Source of the DNA: Ostreococcus lucimarinus CCE9901 | Lineage: Eukaryota > Chlorophyta > Mamiellophyceae > Mamiellales > Bathycoccaceae | Reading direction: 5' to 3' | DNA length: 64,000 nt | NCBI RefSeq assembly: GCF_000092065.1 | Contig: NC_009358.1 | Coordinates: 434,001-498,000 of the forward strand | Part shown: positions 44,570 through 53,983 of the stretch, piece after piece | Position numbering within the stretch: the first letter of the stretch is position 1 | Layout: each line of letters starts with the position of its first letter | The notes under the pieces: generated by a model | Databases searched by the model: none | What the model was told of the DNA's origin: nothing | Seen by the model: the letters and a program-made list of their open reading frames with translations, nothing else | Program-made: the position numbers and the translations under genes

Positions 44570-45781
44570 ATGCGAGCCACGACGACGACGATGACGACGC
44601 GCGCGCCCGCGGTCGCGCGAACGCGCGCGCGATCGAGCGCGCGACGTGCGACGACGTTGAAGATGACGATGCCGATGACGACGACGACGGCCGAGGCGTC
44701 GACGGGACGCCGCGTGGCGACGCGATCGACGACGACGAGACGCGAGGATGGGACGATGCGATCGCGCGTGCGCGCGCGCGCGTCGACGATGGACTCGATC
44801 TCCGCGCGCGGGGCGTTGGAGCTCGAGACGGACGCGCGAGGCGTCGAACGCGTGAAGCTTCGGGAGTCGGGATGGAACACGTGGAATTGGCGAGGGTACG
44901 CGTGTAATTACATCTCCGCGGGAGAGGATAACGATGGACCGATCGTGACATTGGTGCACGGGTTCGGGGCGCACAGCTATCACTGGAGGTACACGATTCC
45001 CGCGCTCGCGCGCGCGGGATATCGCGTGTACGCGCTGTGCATGTTGGGATACGGTTGGTCGCCCAAGGTGGAGGAGGAGTATTGCATGGAGTTCTGGGGC
45101 CAACAGGTTGTCGATTTCACGAAAGAAGTCGCTGGGGCATCGGAGACGGATAAGACGATCATTGTCGGGAACTCGATTGGAGCGTTGGCGGCGTTGTTCG
45201 CCGCGAGCACGCAGCCGCAGGCGTGCAAGGGATTGTGTTTGGTGAACTCCGCGGGTAACTTTGAACCAGACGCCGCACCGGGGCCGGAGAAGAAGACGTT
45301 AGCGCAACGCGCGGTGGGCGACGCGAAAGAAATCGACGGTAAGTCGGCTGATTCGTTCGCGGACAAGCTTCGCGAGACGTTCAGTCGCGCCGTGGCGACG
45401 GCCATCTTCTACTCCACCAAATTCCGCATCAGGCAGATTTTGAACCAAGTGTACGAGTTCGACGTCGACGACGACCTCGTCCGCTCGATCGATCTCGCGG
45501 CGCAAGACCCGGGCGCGATCAAAACGTTTTATCAGCTCTCCCTCGCCGGTTCGCGCACCAAAGTCAAAGCCGGCGACCTCTTGGCCGATTACGACGGCGA
45601 CTTAATGCTCCTCTGGGGCGAGAAAGATCCTTGGATGACCCCGACCAAGGCAGCGCGCATTCGCGAGATCAAGCCCAACGCCGTGTACGCTCCCGTCCTC
45701 GGCGGTCACTGCCCGCATGACGACGCCCCGACCGAATCCAACGCCGCGTTATTGCGTTGGGCCGAAACCTTACGCGCGTGA
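44570..45781 (+). CDS. Alpha/beta hydrolase, probably plastid-targeted
   Basis: A 403-residue protein. The first 75 residues are Thr/Arg/Met-rich, like a transit peptide. The hydrolase core has the oxyanion block LVHGFGAHSYHWRYTIPALA, nucleophile elbow IVGNSIGALAAL (Ser in GNSIG), acid region LLWGEKDPW and catalytic His in LGGHCPHDD. The order Ser-Asp-His is intact. The family includes plant esterases, epoxide hydrolases and pheophytinase-like enzymes; the WNWRGYACNYISAGE lead is reminiscent of the pheophytinase-like group. The substrate is not assigned. A TGTAA motif lies about 46 nt after the stop. Confidence 0.85.
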   Translation: MRATTTTMTTRAPAVARTRARSSARRATTLKMTMPMTTTTAEASTGRRVATRSTTTRREDGTMRSRVRARASTMDSISARGALELETDARGVERVKLRESGWNTWNWRGYACNYISAGEDNDGPIVTLVHGFGAHSYHWRYTIPALARAGYRVYALCMLGYGWSPKVEEEYCMEFWGQQVVDFTKEVAGASETDKTIIVGNSIGALAALFAASTQPQACKGLCLVNSAGNFEPDAAPGPEKKTLAQRAVGDAKEIDGKSADSFADKLRETFSRAVATAIFYSTKFRIRQILNQVYEFDVDDDLVRSIDLAAQDPGAIKTFYQLSLAGSRTKVKAGDLLADYDGDLMLLWGEKDPWMTPTKAARIREIKPNAVYAPVLGGHCPHDDAPTESNAALLRWAETLRA

Positions 45782-46250
45782 TCCCGTCGCGCGCACCATT
45801 TACCACCTCAGCATCTATTTATTTATTGTAACCATCGTAGCACGCGAGCCGACGAAGCGCGAGGCGACCGACCGACCGACCGACGACCGACCGACCGACC
45901 GACCGACGACCCAAACCGGCGACCGACCAGGCTAAAAAAGTCAGATTCGGTTCACGAATCGCCGGTACCCCCTCCCGCGTTTTTAGCGCATCGACATCGC
46001 CGCGAAATCACATAGTGCGATCGCGCCCTTGCGTACGGTGAATCGCGCGAGTTTGCCCTTTTCGCGCGCGCGCGCCCGCCCCTATCCACCCCGATCGCCC
46101 GCGCGCGCGCTCGGCGCGCGTCCGCGCCTCCCCACGCGGCACTCTTCGACGCACGCACGCGCCGAACGTCTAAACAAAAACTCGCACGCGTTCTTCTCGA
46201 AGAACCGTCCTCGACCTCAGTCGCGCACGCACAAAACCTCTCCAAACACG
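45782..46250. promoter_or_regulatory. PRK upstream region with GACC repeat
   Basis: About 470 bp between tandem plus-strand genes. It contains a GACC tetramer array, then a CG-alternating block, then a pyrimidine-rich leader directly before the PRK start. I see no gene. This is the likely PRK promoter. Confidence 0.45.
45866..45912 (+). repeat. GACC tetranucleotide array
   Basis: About ten GACC copies with two one-base phase breaks, in the spacer upstream of PRK. It reads as an interrupted microsatellite. Confidence 0.85.
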
Positions 46251-47533
46251 ATGGCTTCCGCGCTCGGATTCGCGACCGCGGTGCGCGCGCGCCCCGTCGC
46301 CGCGCAAAAGCGCGCGACGGCGCCGAAGGCGCGCAGCGCGCGCGTCGTCACGCAGGCGAAACGCGATGGTCCGGTTATCATCGGTTTGGCCGCGGACTCC
46401 GGATGCGGCAAGTCGACGTTCATGCGACGCATGACGTCGCTGTTCGGCGGCAAGGCGACGCCGCCCGAGGGTGGGAACCCGGACTCGAACACGCTGATTT
46501 CGGACACGACGACGGTGCTTTGCTTGGATGATTACCACTTGAACGACAGGCAAGGACGCAAGGATAGCGGTTTGACGGCGTTGAACCTCAAGGAGCAAAA
46601 CTTTGGTGCGTTGCGATGGGAGTGATGCGAGGCGAAACGCGAGACGATCGCGTGTTATCCACAACGCGCGAGACGCGATCGGGACGCGATCGAGACGAAT
46701 GACTGACGATGAACGCGCGTGAACGTTTACGCGATGACGCAGACTTGATGTACGAACAAGTTAAGGCGCTCAAGGAAGGCAAGTCCGTGGATAAGCCGAT
46801 CTACAACCACGTCACCGGTGTCTTCGACCCGGCGGAGAAGATCGAGTCCCCGGAGGTTCTCATCCTCGAAGGTCTTCACCCGTTCGCGGACACCCGCGTG
46901 CGCGACATGTTCGACTTCAAGATCTACTTGGACATCTCCGACGAAGTGAAGTTCGCGTGGAAGATCCAACGCGACATGGCGGAGCGTGGTCACTCCCTTG
47001 AGTCCATCAAGGCGTCCATCGAAGCGCGCAAGCCGGATTTCGACGCCTTCGTCGACCCGCAAAAGGAGTTCTCCGATGTCATCATCCAAGTGCTCCCGAC
47101 CCAGCTCATCCCGGATGACAACGAGGGTAAGATCTTGCGCGTGCGCATGATCATGAAGGAAGGCCTCGAAAACTTCGACGCTCCGTTCTTGTTCGACGAA
47201 GGTTCCACCATCTCTTGGATCCCGTGCGGCCGTAAGTTGACGTGCTCCTACCCGGGCATCAAGTTCTTCTACGGTCCGGACACCTTCTACGGCAAGGAAG
47301 TCACCGTGCTCGAAATGGACGGTCAATTCGACAAGCTCGAAGAGCTCATCTACGTCGAATCCCACTTGTCGAACACCTCCACGAAGTTCTACGGCGAGAT
47401 CACGCAACAAATGCTCAAGTACCAAAACGGCCCGGGCTCCAACAACGGTACCGGTTTCTTCCAGACCATCGTTGGCCTCAAGGTGCGTGAAGTGTACGAG
47501 CGCATCGCGGAGAAGGAGGTTGTCGTTAAGTAA
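46251..47533 (+). CDS. PRK: Phosphoribulokinase, plastid (two exons)
   Basis: Joining 46251..46605 to 46743..47533 gives 381 residues. The transit peptide covers about residues 1-37. The P-loop is ADSGCGKSTF with Cys52, and Cys91 lies in VLCLDDYH. The 39-residue spacing equals that of the thioredoxin-regulated pair Cys16/Cys55 of spinach PRK. A second Cys pair, in IPCGRKLTC, is also kept. The splice completes Asp in NFDLMYEQVKALK. Other blocks: KPIYNHVTG, LEGLHPFAD, LDISDEVKFAWKIQRDMAERGHS. The enzyme phosphorylates ribulose-5-phosphate in the Calvin cycle and is light-regulated through these Cys and CP12. Codon use is highly biased, as in other abundant plastid proteins here. Confidence 0.97.
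46606..46742 (+). other. Intron of PRK
   Basis: A 137-nt intron: 5' site GTGCGT, GACTGAC with CTGAC at 46703-46707, 3' site GACGCAG. It splits an Asp codon after its first base. Confidence 0.94.
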
Positions 47534-47711
47534 GCTTAGATTCAACTCCCGATTTAGGACGCCGACGCGTCGCTCGTTCTAGCACGAGCGACGAAGAAGC
47601 CTGCAATATTAACGCGAAGGAATTCTTCATCAAATCATTTTCGGCGCATCGCGTCTCCGCGCGCGTCGACTATTAGAAACTACAATCTACATCACCTCTC
47701 TCTCGCGCGCC

Positions 47712-48074
47712 TCACGCCCCGCCCTCGCCTCCTAAAAGATGCGACACGCGCGCCAGAACGGAATCCGCCTCGGGCCTGTACGGGTTCTCCTTGTCTGGAA
47801 TCTCCAACACGCTCGGGATCGCCCTCGCGTGCGCCTCGACGAGAAACCGTATCCTATCCGCCACGACCTGCGTGATGAGCACCACCGCGATGTCGTCCCT
47901 CTGCGTCGTGAACGCCTTGAACGCGTCCGCGATCTCGCTCTCCGTCGTGCGCTCGCCGACGATGAGGTAATTCGCGCGCTGTCTCTCGTCGATGTGTCCC
48001 ACGCCCGCGAGCAGAAAGCCGGTGACGGTGTCCTCGTCGCCGATGACGGCCATGAGCGAGCCCTCCTCGTTCAT
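47712..48074 (-). CDS. V-type ATPase subunit F (Vma7)
   Basis: A 120-residue protein of normal length. It matches subunit F across its length: LMAVIGDEDTVTGFLLAGVGHID, NYLIVGERTTESEIADAFKAFTTQRDDIAVVLITQ, VADRIRFLVEAH and AIPSVLEIPDKENPYRPEADSVLARV. Subunit F lies in the rotor stalk of V1 and couples ATP hydrolysis to proton pumping into vacuoles and endosomes. The longer upstream frame is Arg-rich and rejected. Divergent from BCD1 by 99 bp. Confidence 0.96.
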   Translation of the reverse strand: MNEEGSLMAVIGDEDTVTGFLLAGVGHIDERQRANYLIVGERTTESEIADAFKAFTTQRDDIAVVLITQVVADRIRFLVEAHARAIPSVLEIPDKENPYRPEADSVLARVSHLLGGEGGA

Positions 48075-48173
48075 CGCGCGCGCGCGAGTCGCGCGAGCCG
48101 AACGCGCCGAACGAACCGAATCGAATCGACGCCGCGCGCGCGAGTGGCGACACTTCGCGCCGCGACGCGTGTC

Positions 48174-49040
48174 ATGGCGTCCCGGCGCGACGGCGCGCGC
48201 GGCGACGACGCGTGCGCGACGTGCGGGAGGGGTCCGAGCAAGTACACGTGCCCGGGATGCGCGCGACGGTCGTGCGGATTGGAGTGCGTGCGAAGGCACA
48301 AAACGACGCACGCGTGCGATGGGAAGCGGAATCGCGCGGCGTTCGTGGACATTCGCGAGTTCGGAGACGCGGACGTCGTGCGGGATTATCGATTCTTGGA
48401 GGAGGTGGGGGCGGAGGGCGAGCGGGCGAAGCGGTGGCGGCCGACGTTCGGGGACGAGGACGTCGGCGGCGACGCGAATCGAAAAGGCGGACGCGGCGGC
48501 GGAGGACGCGGGAGAGGTAGGGGAAACGGCGCGATGAGTCAGGCGCAGCGAGCGATGGATGCGTTGAAAGCGAAATGCGCCGAGCGCGGGGTCGAGGTGC
48601 GATTCATGGCGAACGGCATGGCGCGGCGACGGTCGAACACGACGACGCATCATCGCAAGAGAGACGAGTTGTCGTGGAGGTTAGAGTGGGTGTTTCACAT
48701 CAATAGCGAGCGCATCGTGCGCATCGATGAAAAAGTAGAGGAAAGCAGCGCGCTGCGCGACGCGTACGCGGCGCACGTCAAGGAGATGACGTTGGCGGTG
48801 GAGAATAAAGCGTCGATGGCGCCGTTCAAGCTCGCCGAGCGCGACGGCGACGTCCGATTCGACGTCGTGATGGAGAAGTTCGACACCCCCGCCAACGCCA
48901 AGGTTTGGATCCCGATCGATTTACGCGATACCATCGCGAGCGCGTTGAGAGGCAAGACCGTCTTGGAGTTTCCAACGTTTCACGTCGTTCCCAGAACGTC
49001 CGCCGAGAAGGACGGCGAAGTCGTTGCATCAAAACAGTAA
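48174..49040 (+). CDS. BCD1: Box C/D snoRNP assembly protein BCD1 (ZNHIT6)
   Basis: A 288-residue protein. The zf-HIT domain has the zinc ligands in DACATCGRGPSKYTCPGCARRSCGLECVRRHKTTHACDGKR. A Gly/Arg linker and a BCD1 C-terminal domain follow, with MDALKAKCAERGVEVRFMANGMARRRSNTT, LSWRLEWVF and LRDTIASALRGKTVLEFPTFHV. BCD1 assists the first steps of box C/D snoRNP assembly with the R2TP chaperone system in the nucleus. Confidence 0.93.
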   Translation: MASRRDGARGDDACATCGRGPSKYTCPGCARRSCGLECVRRHKTTHACDGKRNRAAFVDIREFGDADVVRDYRFLEEVGAEGERAKRWRPTFGDEDVGGDANRKGGRGGGGRGRGRGNGAMSQAQRAMDALKAKCAERGVEVRFMANGMARRRSNTTTHHRKRDELSWRLEWVFHINSERIVRIDEKVEESSALRDAYAAHVKEMTLAVENKASMAPFKLAERDGDVRFDVVMEKFDTPANAKVWIPIDLRDTIASALRGKTVLEFPTFHVVPRTSAEKDGEVVASKQ

Positions 49041-49044
49041 AAAC

Positions 49045-49359
49045 CTAGCGGTTCGCGTCGTTCGCGTCGTCCTCTCCCGTCGCGCGCCCTCGCGCGTCCT
49101 CCGTCCCTCCCTCTCCGCCCTCGTCGTCCTCGTCGCCGTCCTCCGCCGCGCCCGCGGGCGCCACGCACGGCCGCATCGCGGGGTCAATCGCCATCCGTCG
49201 CACGTCGCGCGCGCGCGCCACCCGCGCGCGATCCCACGCGAACGCGCGCGCGTGCGCGCCCGCGCGCGCGCGCGCCGCGTCGCCGCGTCTTTCGTCGTCG
49301 TCCGCGCCGTCGGTATTCGCCATCGGTAGGTATCCCACGCGCGTCGACGAATGAATCAA
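49045..49359 (-). CDS. Possible small acidic protein (doubtful)
   Basis: A 104-residue open frame that I do not recognise. It fits the gap between BCD1 (convergent, stops 5 bp apart) and the helicase gene. The sequence is Ala/Arg/Asp-rich, with one less biased segment (WDRARVARARDVRRMAIDPAMRPCVAPAG) and an acidic C-terminus. Composition is close to that of spurious frames in this GC-rich DNA. It may start at the second Met, 12 residues in. Kept only because the spacer is otherwise unusually long for this genome. Confidence 0.3.
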   Translation of the reverse strand: MIHSSTRVGYLPMANTDGADDDERRGDAARARAGAHARAFAWDRARVARARDVRRMAIDPAMRPCVAPAGAAEDGDEDDEGGEGGTEDARGRATGEDDANDANR

Positions 49360-49580
49360 TCAATCCATGCGCGCCAACCGACGCGGCCGGGGAGGATACG
49401 AGCCGTCGCGCCGGCGCGACGTCGCCTCGCATCGAGGCCACGGCGAGCGCCATGGCACTCATTCTCGTCGAGTTTTCTACATATTTAACATGATTTAGAA
49501 CCATGTGTACAGAAATCGCGAATGCGTTTTGTCCAGCCCGCGCGTCGCGCGCGAAACGCGCCGCCGACGGCGGCGAACCG

Positions 49581-49636
49581 ACGGACGACGGACGACGGAC
49601 GACGGACGACGGACGACGGACGACGGACGACGGACG
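49581..49636 (+). repeat. Eight tandem copies of a 7-bp unit
   Basis: ACGGACG repeated eight times without a mismatch, ending 56 bp before the DDX21-like helicase start. It probably lies in the promoter or 5' untranslated region. A 7-bp unit would shift frame if copy number changed, which argues against it being coding. Confidence 0.9.
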
Positions 49637-49692
49637 CGACGCGACGCACACTCCGACGCGACGTCGTCCGTCGACGCCAACCGACCGGCGGC

Positions 49693-51940
49693 ATGGGGAA
49701 GACCAAGGACGCCAAGGAGGACAAGAAGCGCGAGAAGCGCGAGAAGCGGGACAAGAAGGCGCTCGAGGCGGCGGCGACGACGACGACGAAGAAGAAGCGG
49801 AAGACGGTGCGAGCGGCGACGAGAGGCGACGACGACGAGAGACGCGGACGAAGGGAACGCGGACGAACGCGCGCGCGCGATCGCGTCGATGGGGGCGCGA
49901 AAGCGACGGGAGAGGGAGGGAAGACTGACGACGGACGCCGACGACGGGTCGCGCGCGCAGGAGGATTCGGATTCGCGGGAGACGACGGAGAAGAAGAAGA
50001 AGAGGAAGAAGTCGACGAGCGAGGCGAGGGAGGACGTCGAGGGTGAAGATGCGATCGAGGTGGGGACGCCCGAGCCCGAAGAGCCGAACCCGTTGGCGCT
50101 GGATAATTTCGCGCTGAGCGAGCCGGTGAAGGCGACGCTGCGGAAGAAGGGATTCGACGCGCTCTTCGCCATTCAAGCCGAGACGCTGGAGATCGCGCTG
50201 AGTGGTAAGGACGTGGTCGGACGCGCGCGCACGGGGTGTGGGAAGACGTTGGCGTTCGTTTTGCCGATCGTCGAGGAGATGGCGAAGATTTCGCCCATGC
50301 CGGCGAACGGGCGCCGCGTACAAGGTCGTCGGCCGATGTGCGTGGTGCTGGCGCCGACGCGCGAACTCGCGAAACAGGTGTTCGCCGACTTTGACTGGAT
50401 AGGAAACTCGTTCGGGTTTAAGTCCGTCTGTGTGTACGGTGGGACGCCGTATCGCGAGCAAGAGATGGGTTTGCGCGGCGGGTGCGACGTCGTCATCGGT
50501 ACTCCCGGACGCATGAAGGATCATTTGGAGCGCAAGACGTTGATGATGGACAAGCTCAAATTCAGGGTGCTCGATGAAGCCGACGAGATGTTGAACATGG
50601 GATTCGTGGACGACGTCGAGTTGATCTTGAAGAGCTCCGGAGACGTTCAGACACTGCTTTTCTCGGCCACCTTGCCCCCGTGGGTGAAGGACATCGCGAA
50701 ACGTTTCTTGAAGCCAGACTACGCCACGGTTGATCTGGTCGGCGACCAAAAGCAAAAGGCGAGCGGGGCCGTCCAGCACATGCTATTACCTTGTCAATGG
50801 AGCGATCGTGTCGACCTCGTCTGCGACGTCATTCGTTCCAAGGCCCCGGGCGGCGGACGCGTCATCGTGTTCTGCGATACCAAGCGCGACTGCGGCGAGC
50901 TCTGCGACAACTTGCAAAAGGAAATCCCGAAGGGTGCGAAGGCGCTTCACGGCGACGTCAGCCAAGGTCAGCGCGAAGTCGTCTTGGCTGGTTTTCGAGA
51001 AGATAAGTTCCAAGTCTTGGTCGCCACCGACGTGGCGGCGCGAGGTTTAGACATCACCGGCGTCGAGCTCGTGATTCAGTGCGAACCGCCGAAGGACGCC
51101 GAGACGTACATTCACCGCTCGGGTCGCACGGGACGCGCTGGGGCCACTGGCATTAGTGTCACGCTGTGCACGCCGCGTTCCGAATGGGCCGTACCGAACA
51201 TCGAACGAAAAGGCGGATTCAAGTTTGTTCGCATCGGACCGCCGCAACCGGCGGAGATGGCAAAGGCGGCGGGAAAAATTGCGGGAGAGCAAATCCGCAA
51301 GGTGCACAAGGGCGCCGCAAAGCTCTTCATGGACGTCGCCCGAGACTTACTCGAGGGCGAAGATAGCGATAGTGAGGAAGGTCGCGATCCGGTTGAGGTG
51401 CTCGCCATGGCGATCGCCAAGCTCGCCGGCCACGGCGAGCTGAGACAACGGTCGTTGTTGACTTCTCACTCGGGCCAGACGACGCTGTTGTTCACCGCGG
51501 GCGAGACGCAAATCAGAACGCCGACGTACGTGTGGAACTTCTTGCGTCAACGCATGGACGAAAACGATTTGCAGCTTCGTCGCTTAACATTGAGCGTGGA
51601 CAATATGGCTGCGGTCTTCGACGTGCCCTCTGAGCTCGCCGATAAGTTTTGCGCCTTGTCCGAACCCGCATCGAGCGGCAAGTCTGCCGTGTCCATCACC
51701 GCGTGTGAAGAATTACCAGAGCTGAGTCAGCGGCCGCAATCCGGCGGTGGTGGCGGAGGCTATGGCGGCGGTGGACGTGGCGGCGGTGGCGGTGGCGGCG
51801 GTCGTTTTGGTGGACGTGGCGGCAACTATGGCGGCGGCGGTCGCTCTCCGGGAGGAGGAAGGTTTGGCGGGCGAGGACGAGGGTCGCCGGGAGGTCGTTT
51901 CGGCGGTAGAGGCGGCGGAAGAGGTCGAGGACGCTATTAG
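49693..51940 (+). CDS. Nucleolar DEAD-box RNA helicase, DDX21/RH7-like (two exons)
   Basis: Joining 49693..49806 to 49961..51940 gives 697 residues. The Lys/Glu-rich N-terminus is typical of the group. The helicase core has Q-motif LSEPVKATLRKKGFDALFAIQAETL, motif I ARTGCGKT, Ia APTRELA, motif II DEAD, III SATLPPWV, VI HRSGRTGRAG. A GUCT domain follows (TSHSGQTTLLFTAGETQIRTPTYVWNFLRQ) and then a C-terminal tail of RGG and Gly/Tyr/Phe repeats for RNA binding. DDX21/RH7 proteins act in rRNA processing. Without the splice, the helicase frame runs upstream through the 7-bp repeat without a sensible start. Confidence 0.93.
49807..49960 (+). other. Intron of DDX21-like helicase
   Basis: A 154-nt intron: 5' site GTGCGA, GACTGAC with CTGAC at 49925-49929, 3' site GCGCAG. 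It falls between codons and joins two Lys/Glu-rich segments. There is no conserved block across the joint, so support comes mainly from splice signals and the Met at 49693. Confidence 0.82.
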
Positions 51941-51985
51941 ACGTGTTAGACGTGTTGTAATCCATTCGTTAATATCACACTTATT

Positions 51986-53801
51986 CTACTTCTTCGGCTT
52001 GGACGAGTAGAACTCATCCAGCTTCGTATCGTACGATTCCATGACGAGCTCGGATCGTACCTTGCGAGCGGAATCCGTGGCGACGCCTACGAGAATCAAC
52101 AAGGAAGTGCCCGCAAAACCGCGGAAAGTTTGCAAGCCGGTAATTTGCTCTACCGCACCCGGAGTCAAGGCGAGCGCTCCCAAGAATACGCTTCCTAAAA
52201 CCGACAAACGCTCCAAGACCCGAGTGATGTAATCGCGTGTCGCGGCGCCGGGACGAACGCCCGGGATGGAGGCGCCCTGGCGCTTGAGCTGATCTGCGAC
52301 ATCCTTCGGCTCGAGTTGGAGGAAGGTGTAAAAGTAATTGAAGAAGCAAATCATAGCGACGTTCACCGGGACGTAGCCGGCACCACCACCAGGGCTAAGG
52401 AACCGCGCCACGCCGAGCACGGCGCCGTTGTCCGTGAAGCGCGTGAGCGTCGCGGGCAACGCGAGCAAAGAAGAAGCAAAAATAATCGGCATCACCCCGG
52501 CGCTGTTCACTTTGAACGGCAGGTATGATGACTTAGCCAAACCACCAGCGTTGAATCGCGTGCTATAGTTCATCGGAATCTTACGTTCAGCCTCTTGAAC
52601 GTACACGATTCCCAACGTCGTGAGCGCGAAAGCGCCGAAAAACACCGCGAGCACAGACGAGTCACCTTTTTCTTGAGCCATTGACACCGTTTGACCCACG
52701 GAAGACGGCAAAGCACTGACGATGTTGGCAAAAATCAATAAAGACGTCCCGTTACCGAGTTTGATTTCGTTCAAAAGCTCGCCGATGTACATGAGAATCA
52801 TGGCGCCGGCGGTCAGCGCGCAGCTTTGTTCAAACAACCAAATCGGCGTGAAATCCTCGACGAAGGGGCGCACGTACAAGCACTGACCCACGGCTTGGAC
52901 GATGGCAAATCCAAGCGCGCCGTACCTACAAAATAAGAAACACAGTCTCTGTCAGTCTCCATTCATGGTCGAATAAAAAACGCGTGCTCGTGTCGCGTAG
53001 CTCAGTTTCCGTTATTCTTTTCAGGCCATCGACGCGTCGTAACGCGCCGAAGCTCAATCGAACGAGACCTAAAAGGTCACATCACCGCTTACGCGCATCG
53101 CATCGCATTTACTCGACCGACAACTACTCGACGCACCTTTGATACTGTTGAAATTTGCGCCGTCCCGCCTCGCCCTCTTCCTTTTGCAACTTTTTCAACT
53201 CTGGAAACACGCTCCCCAGCAACTGAAAGATGATGCTCGAGTTAATGTACGGCACGATCCCGAGCGAAAAAATCCCAAGCTTAGAGATGCTCCCTCCCGT
53301 GAGCGTATCGGCGTACGCCATCATCCCCCCTCCTCCCGCGAGCGACTCCGCGAACGCCGCCCTATCGACGCCGCTGATCGGAATGTACGTCCCCACTCGC
53401 GACAGCACCAACAGCGCGAAAATCGTCGCAATCTTCCCCGGCAACTTCCCACCAAAAAAATCTCCCATCTTCGCGTCGCCGCTCGGTCCTCCGCTTCGTC
53501 CGCTCGACATCGCGCGCGTCGCGCTCGGCTTGGTCCAGCCGAACGCCGGCGCGAAGACCCCGTCGTCGCCTCGCTCGACGTCCAGCAGCCCCAGCGGGTC
53601 GAACGTCCCGCTCGCCGGCGGTTGTTTCGCGTACGCGCGCTGTCGCACGTCGCGCGCGGCGTCGCGCGGTTTCGACAGCGTCGCAGCGCCGCATCGCGGT
53701 CGCGCGTGCGCGGTCGCCGCGCGGGACGACGTCGCGGTCGCGCGTCGCGCGTCGACCGCGGGCGCGCGCGGGGCGAGCGCGAGGGGTGCGCGCGCGAGCA
53801 T
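51986..53801 (-). CDS. SCY1: Plastid SecY translocase subunit (two exons)
   Basis: Joining 53137..53801 to 51986..52925 gives 534 residues. A transit peptide of about 100 residues precedes ten membrane spans. Blocks: PGKIATIFALLVLSRVGTYIPISGVD, GGSISKLGIFSLGIVPYINSSIIFQLL (plug region), QKEEGEAGRRKFQQYQR, the splice, YGALGFAIVQAVGQ, VQEAERKIPMNYSTRF, LPFKVNSAGVMPIIFASSLLALP, and FNYFYTFLQLEPKDVADQLKRQGASIPGVRPG. It forms the thylakoid Sec channel with SecE and takes lumen proteins from SecA. The SCY1 rather than SCY2 assignment rests on overall SecY conservation and is likely, not certain. Confidence 0.94.
52926..53136 (-). other. AT-rich intron of plastid SecY
   Basis: A 211-nt intron on the minus strand: 5' site GTGCGT, GACTGAC 25 nt before the 3' site, 3' site TTTTGTAG. 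It is visibly more AT-rich than the other introns. It splits an Arg codon after its second base and restores QYQR-YGALGF. Confidence 0.92.
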
Positions 53802-53983
53802 CGTCGTCGTCGTCGTTCGATGCGCCGTCGTCGAGCGGCGGCGCGCGAGGCGTGGAGTGGCGACCCGCGCGGGCGCGCGCGCGAGGGATAACCTGTGCAG
53901 ATTCGAGCGCGCGCGCGAGGCGCGAGAACGAAGGAATGAATGCGTGCAATCACACGAGCGGGAGTGGCGACTGACGGAGAGGG

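Noticed and set aside
49505-49692. Helicase N-terminus running through the 7-bp array
   Set aside because: It would encode a frame-dependent Arg/Thr repeat and does not provide a sensible start. The spliced model with Met at 49693 gives the Lys/Glu-rich N-terminus of the family.
53966-53974. GACTGAC on the plus strand near the ATG2 3' end
   Set aside because: No plus-strand gene or matching 3' splice site with a coding exon follows. It appears to be a chance copy.
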